Positions 8,199 through 16,929 of a DNA stretch of 64,000 nt are shown here, piece by piece. The number at the start of each line of letters is the position of its first letter. The stretch's first letter is position 1. Below the pieces are notes generated by a model. It was not told the origin of the DNA. It was given only the letters and a program-made list of their open reading frames with translations, and ran no database searches. The translations under genes and the position numbers were made by a program. Origin of the DNA: Streptomyces californicus (GTDB lineage: Bacteria; Actinomycetota; Actinomycetes; Streptomycetales; Streptomycetaceae); the NCBI RefSeq assembly GCF_000717645.1, contig NZ_JNZZ01000016.1:1-64000 (forward strand), in the 5' to 3' direction.

Positions 8199-8429
8199 AT
8201 GCTTGACACCGATCCAACGCCAGGAGGGGCGGTCGACCTCGTCGTCGGCGACGCCGACGAGTCCTGGGAGGACCTCGTCCGCGATCTGATCGCGGGCCCG
8301 GCGGACCCCTCACGCATCCTCACGGACTGCGGTGGCAACGGCTGTAACTGTGCCGGCTGTGTCGGCTGCGGTCTGAACTGCATGAGCGGCGGCTGGAAGT
8401 GCGCTACGTGTGGCAGCGCGTGCTGCTAG
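8199..8429 (+). CDS. RiPP precursor peptide, Cys/Gly-rich core (azole-type)
   Basis: This 76-aa peptide has two parts. Residues 1-43 form an acidic leader with an amphipathic stretch DESWEDLVRDLIAG (20-33), suitable for RRE binding. Residues 44-76 form a core with ten Cys (44, 49, 51, 54, 57, 61, 68, 71, 75, 76), one Thr (70), two Ser (63, 73), one Trp (67) and many Gly and Asn. It ends in Cys-Cys. The Gly/Cys pattern recalls microcin B17-like linear azole peptides, but the core is not one I recognise. The gene heads a cluster encoding YcaO, SagB-type oxidase, exporter and glycosyltransferases. A GAAGGGAAGAG ribosome site precedes the ATG. Confidence 0.85.
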   Translation: MLDTDPTPGGAVDLVVGDADESWEDLVRDLIAGPADPSRILTDCGGNGCNCAGCVGCGLNCMSGGWKCATCGSACC

Positions 8430-8478
8430 TTCCTTACCTGGCCGGCCCCGTCGGTCGAGGCGGTAGGTAGCGAATCGG

Positions 8479-8505
8479 CCCGTCGGCGGTGGTACCGCCG
8501 ACGGG
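8479..8505 (+). terminator. Hairpin between precursor and ycaO (partial terminator/attenuator)
   Basis: Perfect 12-bp arms (left CCCGTCGGCGGT) with a 3-base loop lie between the precursor stop and the ycaO start. No T-run follows, so read-through is likely. Such hairpins behind RiPP precursor genes usually allow more precursor than enzyme to be made. Confidence 0.6.
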
Positions 8506-8557
8506 TACCACCCGGACAAGGAATCCGTGTTCTTTACCTGACCTGGATGACGTGAAC

Positions 8558-9841
8558 ATGAAACAGCTTGACCCGCTGCTCTCGCGCTACGGCGTCGTCG
8601 GGGACGCCTTCGACCTCTCCCCGTCCCGCTATCGAGGTCTGCCGGAGCTGAGCTCCTACGGTGTCGATCTCGGCAGCGCATTCCCGGGCTTCGAGGCACA
8701 TTCGGACGACCGAGTTGTGGCCGGAGGACATGCGCTGGGAGACAAGGACAGGGCACGCCTGCTCGCCATCGCCGAGGGGTGCGAGCGCTACTCGGGGGCG
8801 CAGTTCGGCACGGAAGGCGTAGTGACCGCCGCCGCGCACGATCTCGATGGCAGGGTGCTCGACTGGTCGCGTATTCCGCGTCTGTCCGACGCGGAGTACG
8901 CGCATCCGCAGTGCCCCCTCGTTCCGTTCGATCCGGCCGCACCGATCAGGTGGGTGCGGGGGGTGGATCTCCGGGACGGAGACCCCACCTGGCTGCCGCT
9001 CTCCATGGCGGCCTACCGGTCGGGGCGCCGATTCCCGGCCGAGCGCTTCGTAGCGAGCATCTCGACGGGCTGCGCCGTGCACACCGATCCCGCGAGCGCT
9101 GTCTTCGGTGGCATGAGCGAGGTCGTCGAACGGGACATGATCGCCGTTCTGTGGCTCCAGAAGCTGCCGCTGCCGCACATTCCCTTCGACGTGCTGGATG
9201 AGCGGGAACTCACCCTGACCGCGTGGGCGCACGACCGCTTCCTCGACACCGTGCTCCTGGATGCCACCAGTGACATCGGTCTGCCCACGGTGTACTGCCT
9301 GCAGACCGCGCCGCATGACCAGACGATACGCACCATGGTCGGGTGCGGCACCGGGCTCACGATTCAGGATGCCGCGTACAAGGCGTTGCTGGAAGTCACC
9401 TGCTTCCGCGATTCGCTGCACGCGGAGTGGGAGGAGCCCGAGTCCTTCGCCGACTACACCGATATCTCGGACGGCGCGAAGTACATGGGCAAGCCGGAGA
9501 ACGCCGGGCACTTCGCATTCCTCACCGACGACCACCCCGACCGGCCCTCGTTCCAGGACCGCGGCCGTTACGCCGCCGATGTCACTGAGGGGCTGACCCG
9601 CGCTGTCCGGAGGTTCGCCGAGCTGGACATGCCGGTGATCGCCGTGGACCGGACGACGACAGAACTTGCCTCGGTCGGACTGTACTCGGCGACCGTGGTC
9701 ATCCCGGACCTGCAGCCCATGTCCCTGGTGCCGCTCGCCCAGTATCACGCGCATCCTCGGCTCTACTCCGCACCTGCGGCCATGGGATATCGCGTACTGC
9801 CTGTCGAGGAGTTGAACCCGTGTCCGCAACCGTTCGCCTGA
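8558..9841 (+). CDS. YcaO-domain azoline-forming cyclodehydratase
   Basis: This is a 427-aa YcaO protein. The ATP-binding Glu-rich motifs are visible as AIAEGCERYSG (residues 71-80; E73, E76) and GGMSEVVERD (184-193; E188, E191, R192), preceded by the conserved SISTGCAVHTDPASA strand-turn. The C-terminus NPCPQPFA carries the Pro-rich tail typical of azoline-forming YcaO enzymes. It should activate amide backbones with ATP and cyclise Cys (possibly Ser/Thr) in the precursor core to azolines. ATG 8558 is chosen; GTG 8552 is an alternative. The 3' end overlaps the next gene by 22 bp, so the two are translationally coupled and probably act as a complex. Confidence 0.9.
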   Translation: MKQLDPLLSRYGVVGDAFDLSPSRYRGLPELSSYGVDLGSAFPGFEAHSDDRVVAGGHALGDKDRARLLAIAEGCERYSGAQFGTEGVVTAAAHDLDGRVLDWSRIPRLSDAEYAHPQCPLVPFDPAAPIRWVRGVDLRDGDPTWLPLSMAAYRSGRRFPAERFVASISTGCAVHTDPASAVFGGMSEVVERDMIAVLWLQKLPLPHIPFDVLDERELTLTAWAHDRFLDTVLLDATSDIGLPTVYCLQTAPHDQTIRTMVGCGTGLTIQDAAYKALLEVTCFRDSLHAEWEEPESFADYTDISDGAKYMGKPENAGHFAFLTDDHPDRPSFQDRGRYAADVTEGLTRAVRRFAELDMPVIAVDRTTTELASVGLYSATVVIPDLQPMSLVPLAQYHAHPRLYSAPAAMGYRVLPVEELNPCPQPFA

Positions 9842-10542
9842 ACCGTCTGTCCGTCCTCGGTACCGGGGCTTTCGGCGCCCGGGTGTCCGAACTGCTGCCG
9901 AACATCTCGGGCCTGGCCATCACCCGGGTCGGTCCGGAGATTACCGGCGACATGCTCGCCGATACCGATGCAGCCGTGCTGGTACTGGACCATCCCGCCC
10001 GGCGCTTGGCACGCCGATTCCGGCAGATGGCCTCCGAGACCGGAAAGCCGTGGCTCCTCGTGGAGTTCGATCACCCCGTCATCAGAGTGGGACCGTACTT
10101 CGATCCTGCGGCCGACCCCTGCCTGGACTGTTTTTACGCCCGTGAGGACCAGCACGCCGATAAGCCGGCGCCCCTTCAGGGATCCGCACACAAGCACGAG
10201 CACAACCACGACCACGCCCACGCCCACGCCCACGCACCGGACTGTTCGCACGCCCCGGCCCCAGCGTCGGCGCAGGAAGGACTCGGCATCGAGGCAGCAG
10301 CCGGAGTCCTGCCGCATCAGGCCCGCATCGCCGTGGGCCTGATAAGCCTGTCGCTGGCCGAGCAGGTTCGCGGACGGGTGGTCACCGTCGATCTCCGCAC
10401 GGCGGGGATCCGCTCGGACCAGGTGATCGGTTGCCACGGCTGCCCGCACTGCGGCGACGAGACCGAACGCACGCTCCTGTCGCAACAGCTCAATCACCTG
10501 TTCCGCACCGTGGGAGGCGTCACTCATGACGAGCACCGATAG
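9820..10542 (+). CDS. ThiF/E1-like cyclodehydratase partner with His-rich insert
   Basis: This 240-aa protein starts at GTG 9820 behind GAGGAG. It has a Rossmann-like VLGTGAFGARV (12-22), the partner-type motif VGPYFDPAADPCLDCF (C101, C104) and a C-terminal GCHGCPHCG (C205, C208, C211). The Cys pairs probably form the structural zinc site of TOMM leader-binding or cyclodehydratase C proteins. Between them is an unusual insert of alternating histidines (residues 124-144, nine His). The N-terminal winged-helix leader-binding part is absent here and appears instead in the next protein. It overlaps both neighbours, so all three are coupled. The His stretch may store or deliver zinc or nickel; this is inference. 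Confidence 0.8.
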   Translation: MSATVRLNRLSVLGTGAFGARVSELLPNISGLAITRVGPEITGDMLADTDAAVLVLDHPARRLARRFRQMASETGKPWLLVEFDHPVIRVGPYFDPAADPCLDCFYAREDQHADKPAPLQGSAHKHEHNHDHAHAHAHAPDCSHAPAPASAQEGLGIEAAAGVLPHQARIAVGLISLSLAEQVRGRVVTVDLRTAGIRSDQVIGCHGCPHCGDETERTLLSQQLNHLFRTVGGVTHDEHR

Positions 10543-12232
10543 TTCCCTCGCAGCAGGCGGTCTCCGGCCCAGGTTGCGCGGAGGGGTGGCGGTCTCCGCC
10601 GCCGACGGCCAGGTCGTCTTCTCGGCCGGACAGATACGCAAGAGGATCGGCGGAGGGGACGCCCTGCGACTCCTGCTGCCAATCGCGTCGGCGATGGACG
10701 GCCGCCGCACGATCGGCGACCTCGCCGAAGCGACGGACCTTCCGTACGAGGCAGTGGCCCAGGCCGTGGCACTGCTGGTGAAGCAGGGCCTCGTCCTCTC
10801 CGGGGAGGCCTCGTCGCCGAGCCCGCTGGCGGCCGGCGTCGTCGACTACCTGGAACTGAATGCCGGTACCTCGGCCTCGTTCCGCGACGCCTCTGAGGTA
10901 CTGCAACGCCTGTCTCGATGCGCGGTGCTGATCGTCGCCCCACCGAGCCACACGGAAGCCATCCGCGACGACCTGGCGATGAGCGGCGTCGGAGCAGTGC
11001 ACAGCGCGTCCACGCCGGCCGGGGTCGGAAACGAGGTGCTCGACAGCCTGCGGGAAGCGGCGGGCAGCCTCGTGGTGCTGTACGGCCCGCCCCGCCCTAT
11101 TGACGGCACGGACGACTTCACCGACGACTGCGCGGCCCGCGACATCGCAGTACTGCACTACGCGGCGCACCAGGGGCAGGTCGATCTCGGTCCGCTGGTG
11201 CATCCGCGAGCGATGCCGTGCGGACGCTGCTTCACCAGCGGCTACCTCGCTGAGTTCGGAAGCGAACAGCCGGCCCCCGCCGACACCGCCACCGAATCGG
11301 TCGCCGCCGGACTGGTGGTGGGTGAAGCGCTGGCCTATCTGGCCGACATCGACAACACGCGCACCAGTCAGACCCTCGTCCGCTGGACCCTGCCGGACTC
11401 CACCGTGGTGCGGTACGCGGTCGCTGCCGAGGCAGGCTGCACACGGTGCGCGACGACGTCCCGCCGCTCAGGGGAGCATGCAACGGTACTTGAGGCGTAC
11501 GAGGACATCGTCGCCGCGGACCCCCTCGCCGACCGGCCCCAGCTCCCGGTTACCGCCAGCCGGGAGAAGCGCCTGACGGCGCTGGGCAAGGAGCGCGAGT
11601 CGTTCGCCACCGCACCGGTGATACCACTGCCACCGGCGGCCAACTCCGTAACCCCGACCGGTGACGGGGTGCCAGCCGCGTCTGAGGCGGGCCCTTCCGG
11701 GACAGAGGGGAGCGCCGACACGGCGTTCGTCGCCGACCTGGCGGCGATGGTGGCGGGACGACGCGGGGACGGCGAACTCCTCAGATGGACCGCCTCCGGG
11801 GGAAACCTCGCGTCGGTCGAGCTGTATCTGATGTGCGCGGACACGGTCTCCGGACTGCCCGCGCACACCCTCCTGAAGTACGACGACATCGCTCACCAGC
11901 TCCTCGTCACCCGCCGGACCCACGGGCCCGCTCTGTGGCGGTCGATACTCGACGCGACCGGGACCTCGGACAGTCCGGACGTCGTTCTGGTCGTCGTGGG
12001 CGCGCTCTGGAGACTGAAGCTGAAATACAGCACCTTCGCTCTCAGGCTGGGACATCTCGACGCAGGGTGCGCCCTCGCGCAACTGCACGCGGTGGCCACC
12101 GACGGAGGAGCACGCCTCACTGTGAACGACCGCTGGCAGCCGACGCTGCCGACACTGCTGGAACTCAAGGAAGGCGAACAGGTCATGGCTGTGGCCGGCC
12201 TGTGGACCCCGCGGAGCGCGCGATGCCACTGA
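10526..12232 (+). CDS. RRE/ThiF-like protein fused to a nitroreductase-like half
   Basis: This is a 568-aa protein. Residues 12-95 look like a winged-helix RiPP recognition element (GRRTIGDLAEATDLPYEAVA). Residues 130-310 form a ThiF-like region with two CxxC pairs (C232/C235 in MPCGRC and C305/C308 in GCTRC). A Pro-rich linker follows. Residues about 405-568 resemble one half of a SagB-type dehydrogenase (VELYLMCADTVSGLPAHTLL, then LRLGHLDAGCALAQLHA and a closing VMAVAGLW). It probably binds the precursor leader and brings YcaO and oxidase together. ATG 10526 follows GGGAGG; the 3' end overlaps the next gene by 10 bp. The fusion of leader-binding and oxidase-like parts is unusual. Confidence 0.75.
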   Translation: MTSTDSSLAAGGLRPRLRGGVAVSAADGQVVFSAGQIRKRIGGGDALRLLLPIASAMDGRRTIGDLAEATDLPYEAVAQAVALLVKQGLVLSGEASSPSPLAAGVVDYLELNAGTSASFRDASEVLQRLSRCAVLIVAPPSHTEAIRDDLAMSGVGAVHSASTPAGVGNEVLDSLREAAGSLVVLYGPPRPIDGTDDFTDDCAARDIAVLHYAAHQGQVDLGPLVHPRAMPCGRCFTSGYLAEFGSEQPAPADTATESVAAGLVVGEALAYLADIDNTRTSQTLVRWTLPDSTVVRYAVAAEAGCTRCATTSRRSGEHATVLEAYEDIVAADPLADRPQLPVTASREKRLTALGKERESFATAPVIPLPPAANSVTPTGDGVPAASEAGPSGTEGSADTAFVADLAAMVAGRRGDGELLRWTASGGNLASVELYLMCADTVSGLPAHTLLKYDDIAHQLLVTRRTHGPALWRSILDATGTSDSPDVVLVVVGALWRLKLKYSTFALRLGHLDAGCALAQLHAVATDGGARLTVNDRWQPTLPTLLELKEGEQVMAVAGLWTPRSARCH

Positions 12233-12939
12233 TCGATGAGACCGAGCTGTGGTCTCTGGCGAAGCGGGCTCTAGCCCCCGCCGACCGCCCCGCCGAGCAC
12301 ATGCCTCCCGACGGGGCATCGGCCCAGGACACCTCCCGCATCTCCAGGAGCGTGCCGCTCCACGATGTACTGACAGCCCGTCGATCAATCCGCCGGTTCC
12401 GCCAGGATTCGGTGCCCGACACCAGCCTCGCCACCCTTCTGGATCTGGCCACGTCGACCGACCGGCAGATGTGGCCGCACGGTACGGCCGCAACCACCCC
12501 GCAGGCATGGCTCGTCAACGGCGTCACAGGCACCTCGGCAGCACGGCTGCGCCAGTACATCCCGCGGCGGTCCACGGCGGGCGAGCCCCTCTCGGGAGAG
12601 TTCACCGACCACGGAGACGGCCCCGAACCGGCCCTGCTCGCTACGCGTTACGCCCCGGGCCCGGCAACGATCCTGATCTGCGCGAAGATCACCGACGACA
12701 TCGACACCGGGTCCGACGACGCCGGCGCGGACTACCGGCGGGCGCTTCTGCGTGCGTCGGCATTCGGCTACAACGCCTGGCTGTCGGCGGTCGCGGCGGG
12801 TCTCGGCGGCAGCGTGTACGGCCGTTCCTCACCCGAGGTGACCCGCATCGTGCGCCGGTACACCGGTACACCGGCGAGGCACCTGTTCACCCTTGTGCTG
12901 GGGCACCCTGCCGAAGCTCCGCAGGAGTCCGGGTCGTGA
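12223..12939 (+). CDS. SagB-type nitroreductase-family azoline dehydrogenase
   Basis: This 238-aa protein carries the FMN-phosphate motif ARRSIRRFRQ (residues 52-61) and the nitroreductase C-terminal features ALLRASAFGYNAWLSAVAAG and GSVYGRSSPEVTRIV. It should oxidise azolines to aromatic thiazoles or oxazoles with FMN. The start overlaps the preceding gene and the stop overlaps the ABC transporter start (GTGA), so it is central in the operon. Together with the nitroreductase-like domain of the preceding protein it may form a heteromeric oxidase. Confidence 0.8.
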   Translation: MPLIDETELWSLAKRALAPADRPAEHMPPDGASAQDTSRISRSVPLHDVLTARRSIRRFRQDSVPDTSLATLLDLATSTDRQMWPHGTAATTPQAWLVNGVTGTSAARLRQYIPRRSTAGEPLSGEFTDHGDGPEPALLATRYAPGPATILICAKITDDIDTGSDDAGADYRRALLRASAFGYNAWLSAVAAGLGGSVYGRSSPEVTRIVRRYTGTPARHLFTLVLGHPAEAPQESGS

Positions 12940-14702
12940 ACGACAGCGAGCGGATACAGATGCGCGCTCTCGGCCGGCGCGTACTGCGGCGATTCGCCGC
13001 CCACAAGGGCGGCTTCGCGCTGTCCCTGCTGACCGTCGTGGTGTCCACGGGGCTCGGGATCAGCGGGCCGCTGTTCCTTCGCGTCATCGTCGACGAGGCG
13101 GTGCCCCAGCGCGACCGTGAGCTGCTGATGTGGATGTGTCTGGGCATGCTCGCCGTAGGGATCGCCCAGAGCGGCTTCTTCTACCTACAGAGCCGGCTGA
13201 CGAACTCGATCGGACTCGGGGTGGTCCACGGTCTGCGGGTGGATGTGTACGAGCGAGTGCAGTCGATGCCGATCACCTTCCACGCCGGCCGGTCGGGAGC
13301 AGAGGTGCAGACAAGGCTGGCCAGCGACATCGGTGGCATCTCCGATGTGATCACCTTCACCGCCCAGCACGCACTCGGGGCACTGACGATGGTGATCACC
13401 ATCGGCACCGCCATGCTCATCCTCAGCTGGCCCGTCGCCGTGGTGGCGATCGGTCTCACACTGGGGCTGGTCATCATGAACCAGCACTACGCCGAACGAC
13501 AACGGCTCCTGGCTGTCGAGGCACAGGAGCACACATCGGAGATGATGCGCCTGACCGGAGAGCACCTCTCTCTGCCCGGGGTCCTCATGGGACGTACGCT
13601 GCGCTGCTGGGACGGCCAGCGGGACCGGTTCCGCGCGTCGTCGTCGGCCATCGCCGACCTGACGATCCGTGAGCGCTCCATGGCGACCAGCGCGGAGTCG
13701 ATCATCAGCGTCTCCTTCGCGGCGATCCCGCCGGTGGTCTACTGGATGGCTGGCGGCGGCTTCACCAGCCTGTCGATCGGCACCGCGATCGTGCTGGTCG
13801 TGCTGCAACTCCAGCTCGCGCAGCCCATCCAGGCACTGCTCGGCCTGAGCACGTCCGTGCGGCGGTCACTGGCGCACTTCGACCGGATCTTCGAGTACAT
13901 CGACCTCGGGCCGACGGCAGCCCTCCCCGCGCCGCGGAACCCCCACACCGGGACCCAAGTACCCGCGGCAGGCATCACACTGCGCGAGGTCTCCTACCGC
14001 TATCCGGAGAGCGGCAGGAGCACACTACGCGGGATCGACCTGGACTTCCCCGCCGGTTCCACCACCATCATCGTGGGTCCGACCGGCTCCGGAAAGAGCA
14101 CCCTGGGCTACCTCATAGCGGGACTGCTGGAGCCCGGCGCCGGTACGATCCGGGTGTCCAGCGGAGATGAGAAGCCGTCCGAAACGGTCCTGCTGGTGCC
14201 CCAGGAGCCCGGAATCTTCAACGCCTCCTTCCGGGACAACCTCCTCCTCGCACGCCCTGGTGCCACCGAGGCCGAACTGCGTGAGGTGCTGTCCAGACTG
14301 GCCCTCGACGATCTCGTCTCCTCCTTCCCCGAGGGACTGGACACCTCGGTCGGCGAAAGGGGCTACCAGCTCTCCGGCGGCGAACGTCAGCGGCTCGGGT
14401 TGGCCCGCGCACTGCTGTCGGACGCACCCGTCGTCGTGCTCGACGAGGTGACAAGCGCTCTGGACTGGGCGACTGCACGAACAGTTCAGGCAGCACTGGA
14501 GGAACTGCGCGGCAACCGGACCACGGTCGTCATCAGCCACCGGCTGTCCGGAGTCAAGGACACCGACCGGGTGGTGGTTCTCGCGGAAGGGCTCGTCGCG
14601 GAGAACGGCACCCATGGCGAGCTCCGTACCACGCCCGGCCGGTACTCCGACCTCCTGCGCATGCGCGACGAGGACCTGTCCGAGGCGGGTACAACGCCAT
14701 GA
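12936..14702 (+). CDS. ABC exporter, fused membrane and ATPase domains
   Basis: This 588-aa half-transporter has six hydrophobic spans between residues about 25 and 305 and a nucleotide-binding domain from about 345. Walker A is GPTGSGKST (381-389), the signature is LSGGERQR, Walker B is VVVLDEVTSALD, and the H-loop is VISHRLS. It probably works as a homodimer exporting the modified peptide. There is no N-terminal C39 peptidase domain, so leader removal must be done by another enzyme. GTG 12936 overlaps the previous stop. The 3' end overlaps the glycosyltransferase start (ATGA), so export and glycosylation are made together. Confidence 0.9.
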   Translation: MNDSERIQMRALGRRVLRRFAAHKGGFALSLLTVVVSTGLGISGPLFLRVIVDEAVPQRDRELLMWMCLGMLAVGIAQSGFFYLQSRLTNSIGLGVVHGLRVDVYERVQSMPITFHAGRSGAEVQTRLASDIGGISDVITFTAQHALGALTMVITIGTAMLILSWPVAVVAIGLTLGLVIMNQHYAERQRLLAVEAQEHTSEMMRLTGEHLSLPGVLMGRTLRCWDGQRDRFRASSSAIADLTIRERSMATSAESIISVSFAAIPPVVYWMAGGGFTSLSIGTAIVLVVLQLQLAQPIQALLGLSTSVRRSLAHFDRIFEYIDLGPTAALPAPRNPHTGTQVPAAGITLREVSYRYPESGRSTLRGIDLDFPAGSTTIIVGPTGSGKSTLGYLIAGLLEPGAGTIRVSSGDEKPSETVLLVPQEPGIFNASFRDNLLLARPGATEAELREVLSRLALDDLVSSFPEGLDTSVGERGYQLSGGERQRLGLARALLSDAPVVVLDEVTSALDWATARTVQAALEELRGNRTTVVISHRLSGVKDTDRVVVLAEGLVAENGTHGELRTTPGRYSDLLRMRDEDLSEAGTTP

Positions 14703-15817
14703 GTTCCCCCATCAGACTCTCTGCGGCGATCATGACCCACCCCGCCCGCAGGGCGAGAGCCCTCGCACTCAGGGACAGCCTTCCGGAGTTGAGCCTCCAG
14801 GTCGTCGAGGATCCCGACCCCTACGGCGCCGGCTCCTGTTCGGCGAGGACCGCAGTGCTCGCTTGGGGGACAGTGGCCCACCATGCCACCCACCACCTGG
14901 TCCTTCAGGACGACGCCGTTCCCGTCGCGGACCTGCGGGAACGTGTGCTGCGTATGGTCGGTGAGCGACCGGTCGCCGCGATCAGCCTCTACGCGGAATG
15001 GGCTTCGGCCACGTCGTCCGCCGTCCACCTCACGGCCTGGCTCGGACAACCCTTCGCCGAGGTGTGCGACCCGTACACACCCTGTATCGGACTCGTTCTG
15101 CCGGCGGAGGCGGCCCGTGAACTGGCGAGAGCGAGACCGGAGGTTCCGCAGGACGACGTCATGATCGCCGGCGTGCTGCGCAGGCTCGGGGTCCCCGAAT
15201 ACGTGACCGTTCCGAATCTGGTCCAGCACGCGACCGAGGTAAGTCTCACCGGCAATACCCCGATGGGGCTGCGGCTGGCCGCCTGCTACTCCACCGCACC
15301 CCACAGTGACACCGCGCCGGTGGTGGACGCCCGGGTGGACCTGCTGCCCTGCTTCTCACGCTCGTACGGAAGGCCGTACTACCTGGAACGGGACCCCGGC
15401 AGCGTCTCGGGCTGGTCACAGCGAGGTCTCCTCGAGACGCTGCGGCGGCGGGACGTGGACGTGGCCGCACTGCAACGCACGGCGGCACGCCGGTCGGCTG
15501 CTCTGCACCGGGCCGAACCAGATCTGCGGCCCGACATCATCATCAGCCTGTGGATCACCGCATGGCTGGGGGGTGCCGAACTCCGCCGGCTCCTCGGCGA
15601 CCATGCCGTGGACCCGTCCGAGGTGCTCGACCGGAGACTGGGGCAGATAGCTCTGGCCAACATCGGGCCCGGAATCTTCGACCAGTACATGCTGCCGGAA
15701 CGACTCCTGGAACTGTCACCCGTCCTGCAGACGTTCGCCCTTGCGGCGTTCACCGAGGGCATCACTGCGTCTGTCCGTGACGGGGGACTCCCCGACCACC
15801 GGTCGCTCAGCGGCTGA
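14699..15817 (+). CDS. Putative GT-A-fold glycosyltransferase (RiPP tailoring)
   Basis: This 372-aa protein starts at ATG 14699, overlapping the exporter stop. It opens like a GT-A enzyme (IRLSAAIMTHPARRARALAL) and has the metal/sugar-nucleotide motif HHLVLQDDAVPVADL (about residues 64-78), similar in style to GT25 or GT2 LQDDA sequences. It continues with YTPCIGLVLPAEAARELA, PQDDVMIAGVL and VPNLVQHATEVSLTGN, a set typical of acceptor-side motifs in this fold. The C-terminal 150 residues are helical and unassigned. In this operon its likely acceptor is the azole peptide or a sugar already on it. The family assignment is by motif only. Confidence 0.6.
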   Translation: MSSPIRLSAAIMTHPARRARALALRDSLPELSLQVVEDPDPYGAGSCSARTAVLAWGTVAHHATHHLVLQDDAVPVADLRERVLRMVGERPVAAISLYAEWASATSSAVHLTAWLGQPFAEVCDPYTPCIGLVLPAEAARELARARPEVPQDDVMIAGVLRRLGVPEYVTVPNLVQHATEVSLTGNTPMGLRLAACYSTAPHSDTAPVVDARVDLLPCFSRSYGRPYYLERDPGSVSGWSQRGLLETLRRRDVDVAALQRTAARRSAALHRAEPDLRPDIIISLWITAWLGGAELRRLLGDHAVDPSEVLDRRLGQIALANIGPGIFDQYMLPERLLELSPVLQTFALAAFTEGITASVRDGGLPDHRSLSG

Positions 15818-15831
15818 AGAGGAACTTACCG

Positions 15832-16881
15832 ATGAGAGTCAATTTTGTCTCACGCGGTCATGGCTACGGCCACGCTGCCAGAGACCTGAGGATCATGGCC
15901 GCGATGCGCCAGGTGAACCCCGGGATACAGATCAGGCTGGCTTCGGCCGGGAGCGGAGCGGACTACTACCGCTCCCGCGGCGTCGAGGCCGTCGACCTCG
16001 GTTTCGACGACGCCGACGACATGAGTGAGGCCGCGAGTTGGCGCGTGTGGCGATTCCTGTACGAGCGTGCCGACGCCGACCTCGTGGTGAGCGACGAGTT
16101 CCTGACCGTACCCGGCTTCTGCCGCCATGTCCTCGACGTTCCGAACGTGCTGATCACGGACTGGTTCTTCGCCGAGTACGGCCAGCGCGACGCCGACTCG
16201 ATCATGGACGACGCGCTGGAGGTGGTGGTCCCGGACTTTCCCGAGGCACATCCGGTCCCACCGGCCACGACCGCACCGGTGTGGTTCTGCGGACCCCTCG
16301 TGGACGCCTTCGCACCACAGCGGGCGGATGCCCGCAAGGCACTCGGGCTCGACGAGGACGCGCTCGTCATGACGGTGGCGGCGGGCGGTCGCCCAGACCG
16401 TATCGCCGCCCTGCGCATCCAGTTGCAGGCGCTCCAGGCGTGGAGCAGATACGCCGCCCCGACGGATCAGCTGCTCCTTTTGGCGGACCCGCCCCCCACA
16501 CGCGGGCGAGCCCCCGCCACCCCCAACGTCCGATGGGTCGGGCGGACCGACCGGCCGGAGCTGTACTACCGGGCCGCCGATGTCGTACTGGCCGACGCGC
16601 TGGGCTTCACCGGCTGCGAACTCGTCGCCAACGGCGTGCCGGTCATCGCCTCCGTCACCCCGGACCCCGGCCGGGCGGTGCGCGCCGGATTCGCCGAGCG
16701 CATGGACATGCTGGAGCGGACCGGTCTACTGACCCGCACCCACGCCGACGAGGACCCCGCGGCCCTGTGGGACAAGGTGCGGGAAATGCGCAGCCGCTCC
16801 GATGATCCGCGCCCCGGGGGCGTCTGGGCCGACCCGTTGGATGTCGCCACCCGGATACTCAGCCACGGCCGTACGAGTTGA
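15832..16881 (+). CDS. GT-B glycosyltransferase (MurG/UGT-like)
   Basis: This is a 349-aa protein. The N-terminus VNFVSRGHGYGHAARDLRIM is the glycine/His loop of MurG- and UGT-like GT-B enzymes. The C-terminal domain carries VRWVGRTDRPELYYRAADVV and LGFTGCELVANGVPVIAS, the donor-binding region. No transmembrane segment is seen. It begins 14 bp after the preceding gene behind GAGGAAC and ends the cluster. It probably attaches a sugar to the modified peptide. With the previous gene this makes two different glycosyltransferase folds in one small RiPP operon. Confidence 0.8.
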   Translation: MRVNFVSRGHGYGHAARDLRIMAAMRQVNPGIQIRLASAGSGADYYRSRGVEAVDLGFDDADDMSEAASWRVWRFLYERADADLVVSDEFLTVPGFCRHVLDVPNVLITDWFFAEYGQRDADSIMDDALEVVVPDFPEAHPVPPATTAPVWFCGPLVDAFAPQRADARKALGLDEDALVMTVAAGGRPDRIAALRIQLQALQAWSRYAAPTDQLLLLADPPPTRGRAPATPNVRWVGRTDRPELYYRAADVVLADALGFTGCELVANGVPVIASVTPDPGRAVRAGFAERMDMLERTGLLTRTHADEDPAALWDKVREMRSRSDDPRPGGVWADPLDVATRILSHGRTS

Positions 16882-16929
16882 GCAGACGGTTCCGCGATCC
16901 CCTCGCACAGACCGATCCCCGGGAGAGTC

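Noticed and set aside
10197..10242. Tandem CAC/GCC repeat considered as a DNA satellite
   Set aside because: It stays in frame and encodes the His-rich insert of the ThiF-like partner; it is reported there as a protein feature.
8199..16881. Thiopeptide biosynthesis
   Set aside because: There is no LanB-type dehydratase and no pyridine synthase, and the core has only three Ser/Thr. An azole peptide fits better.
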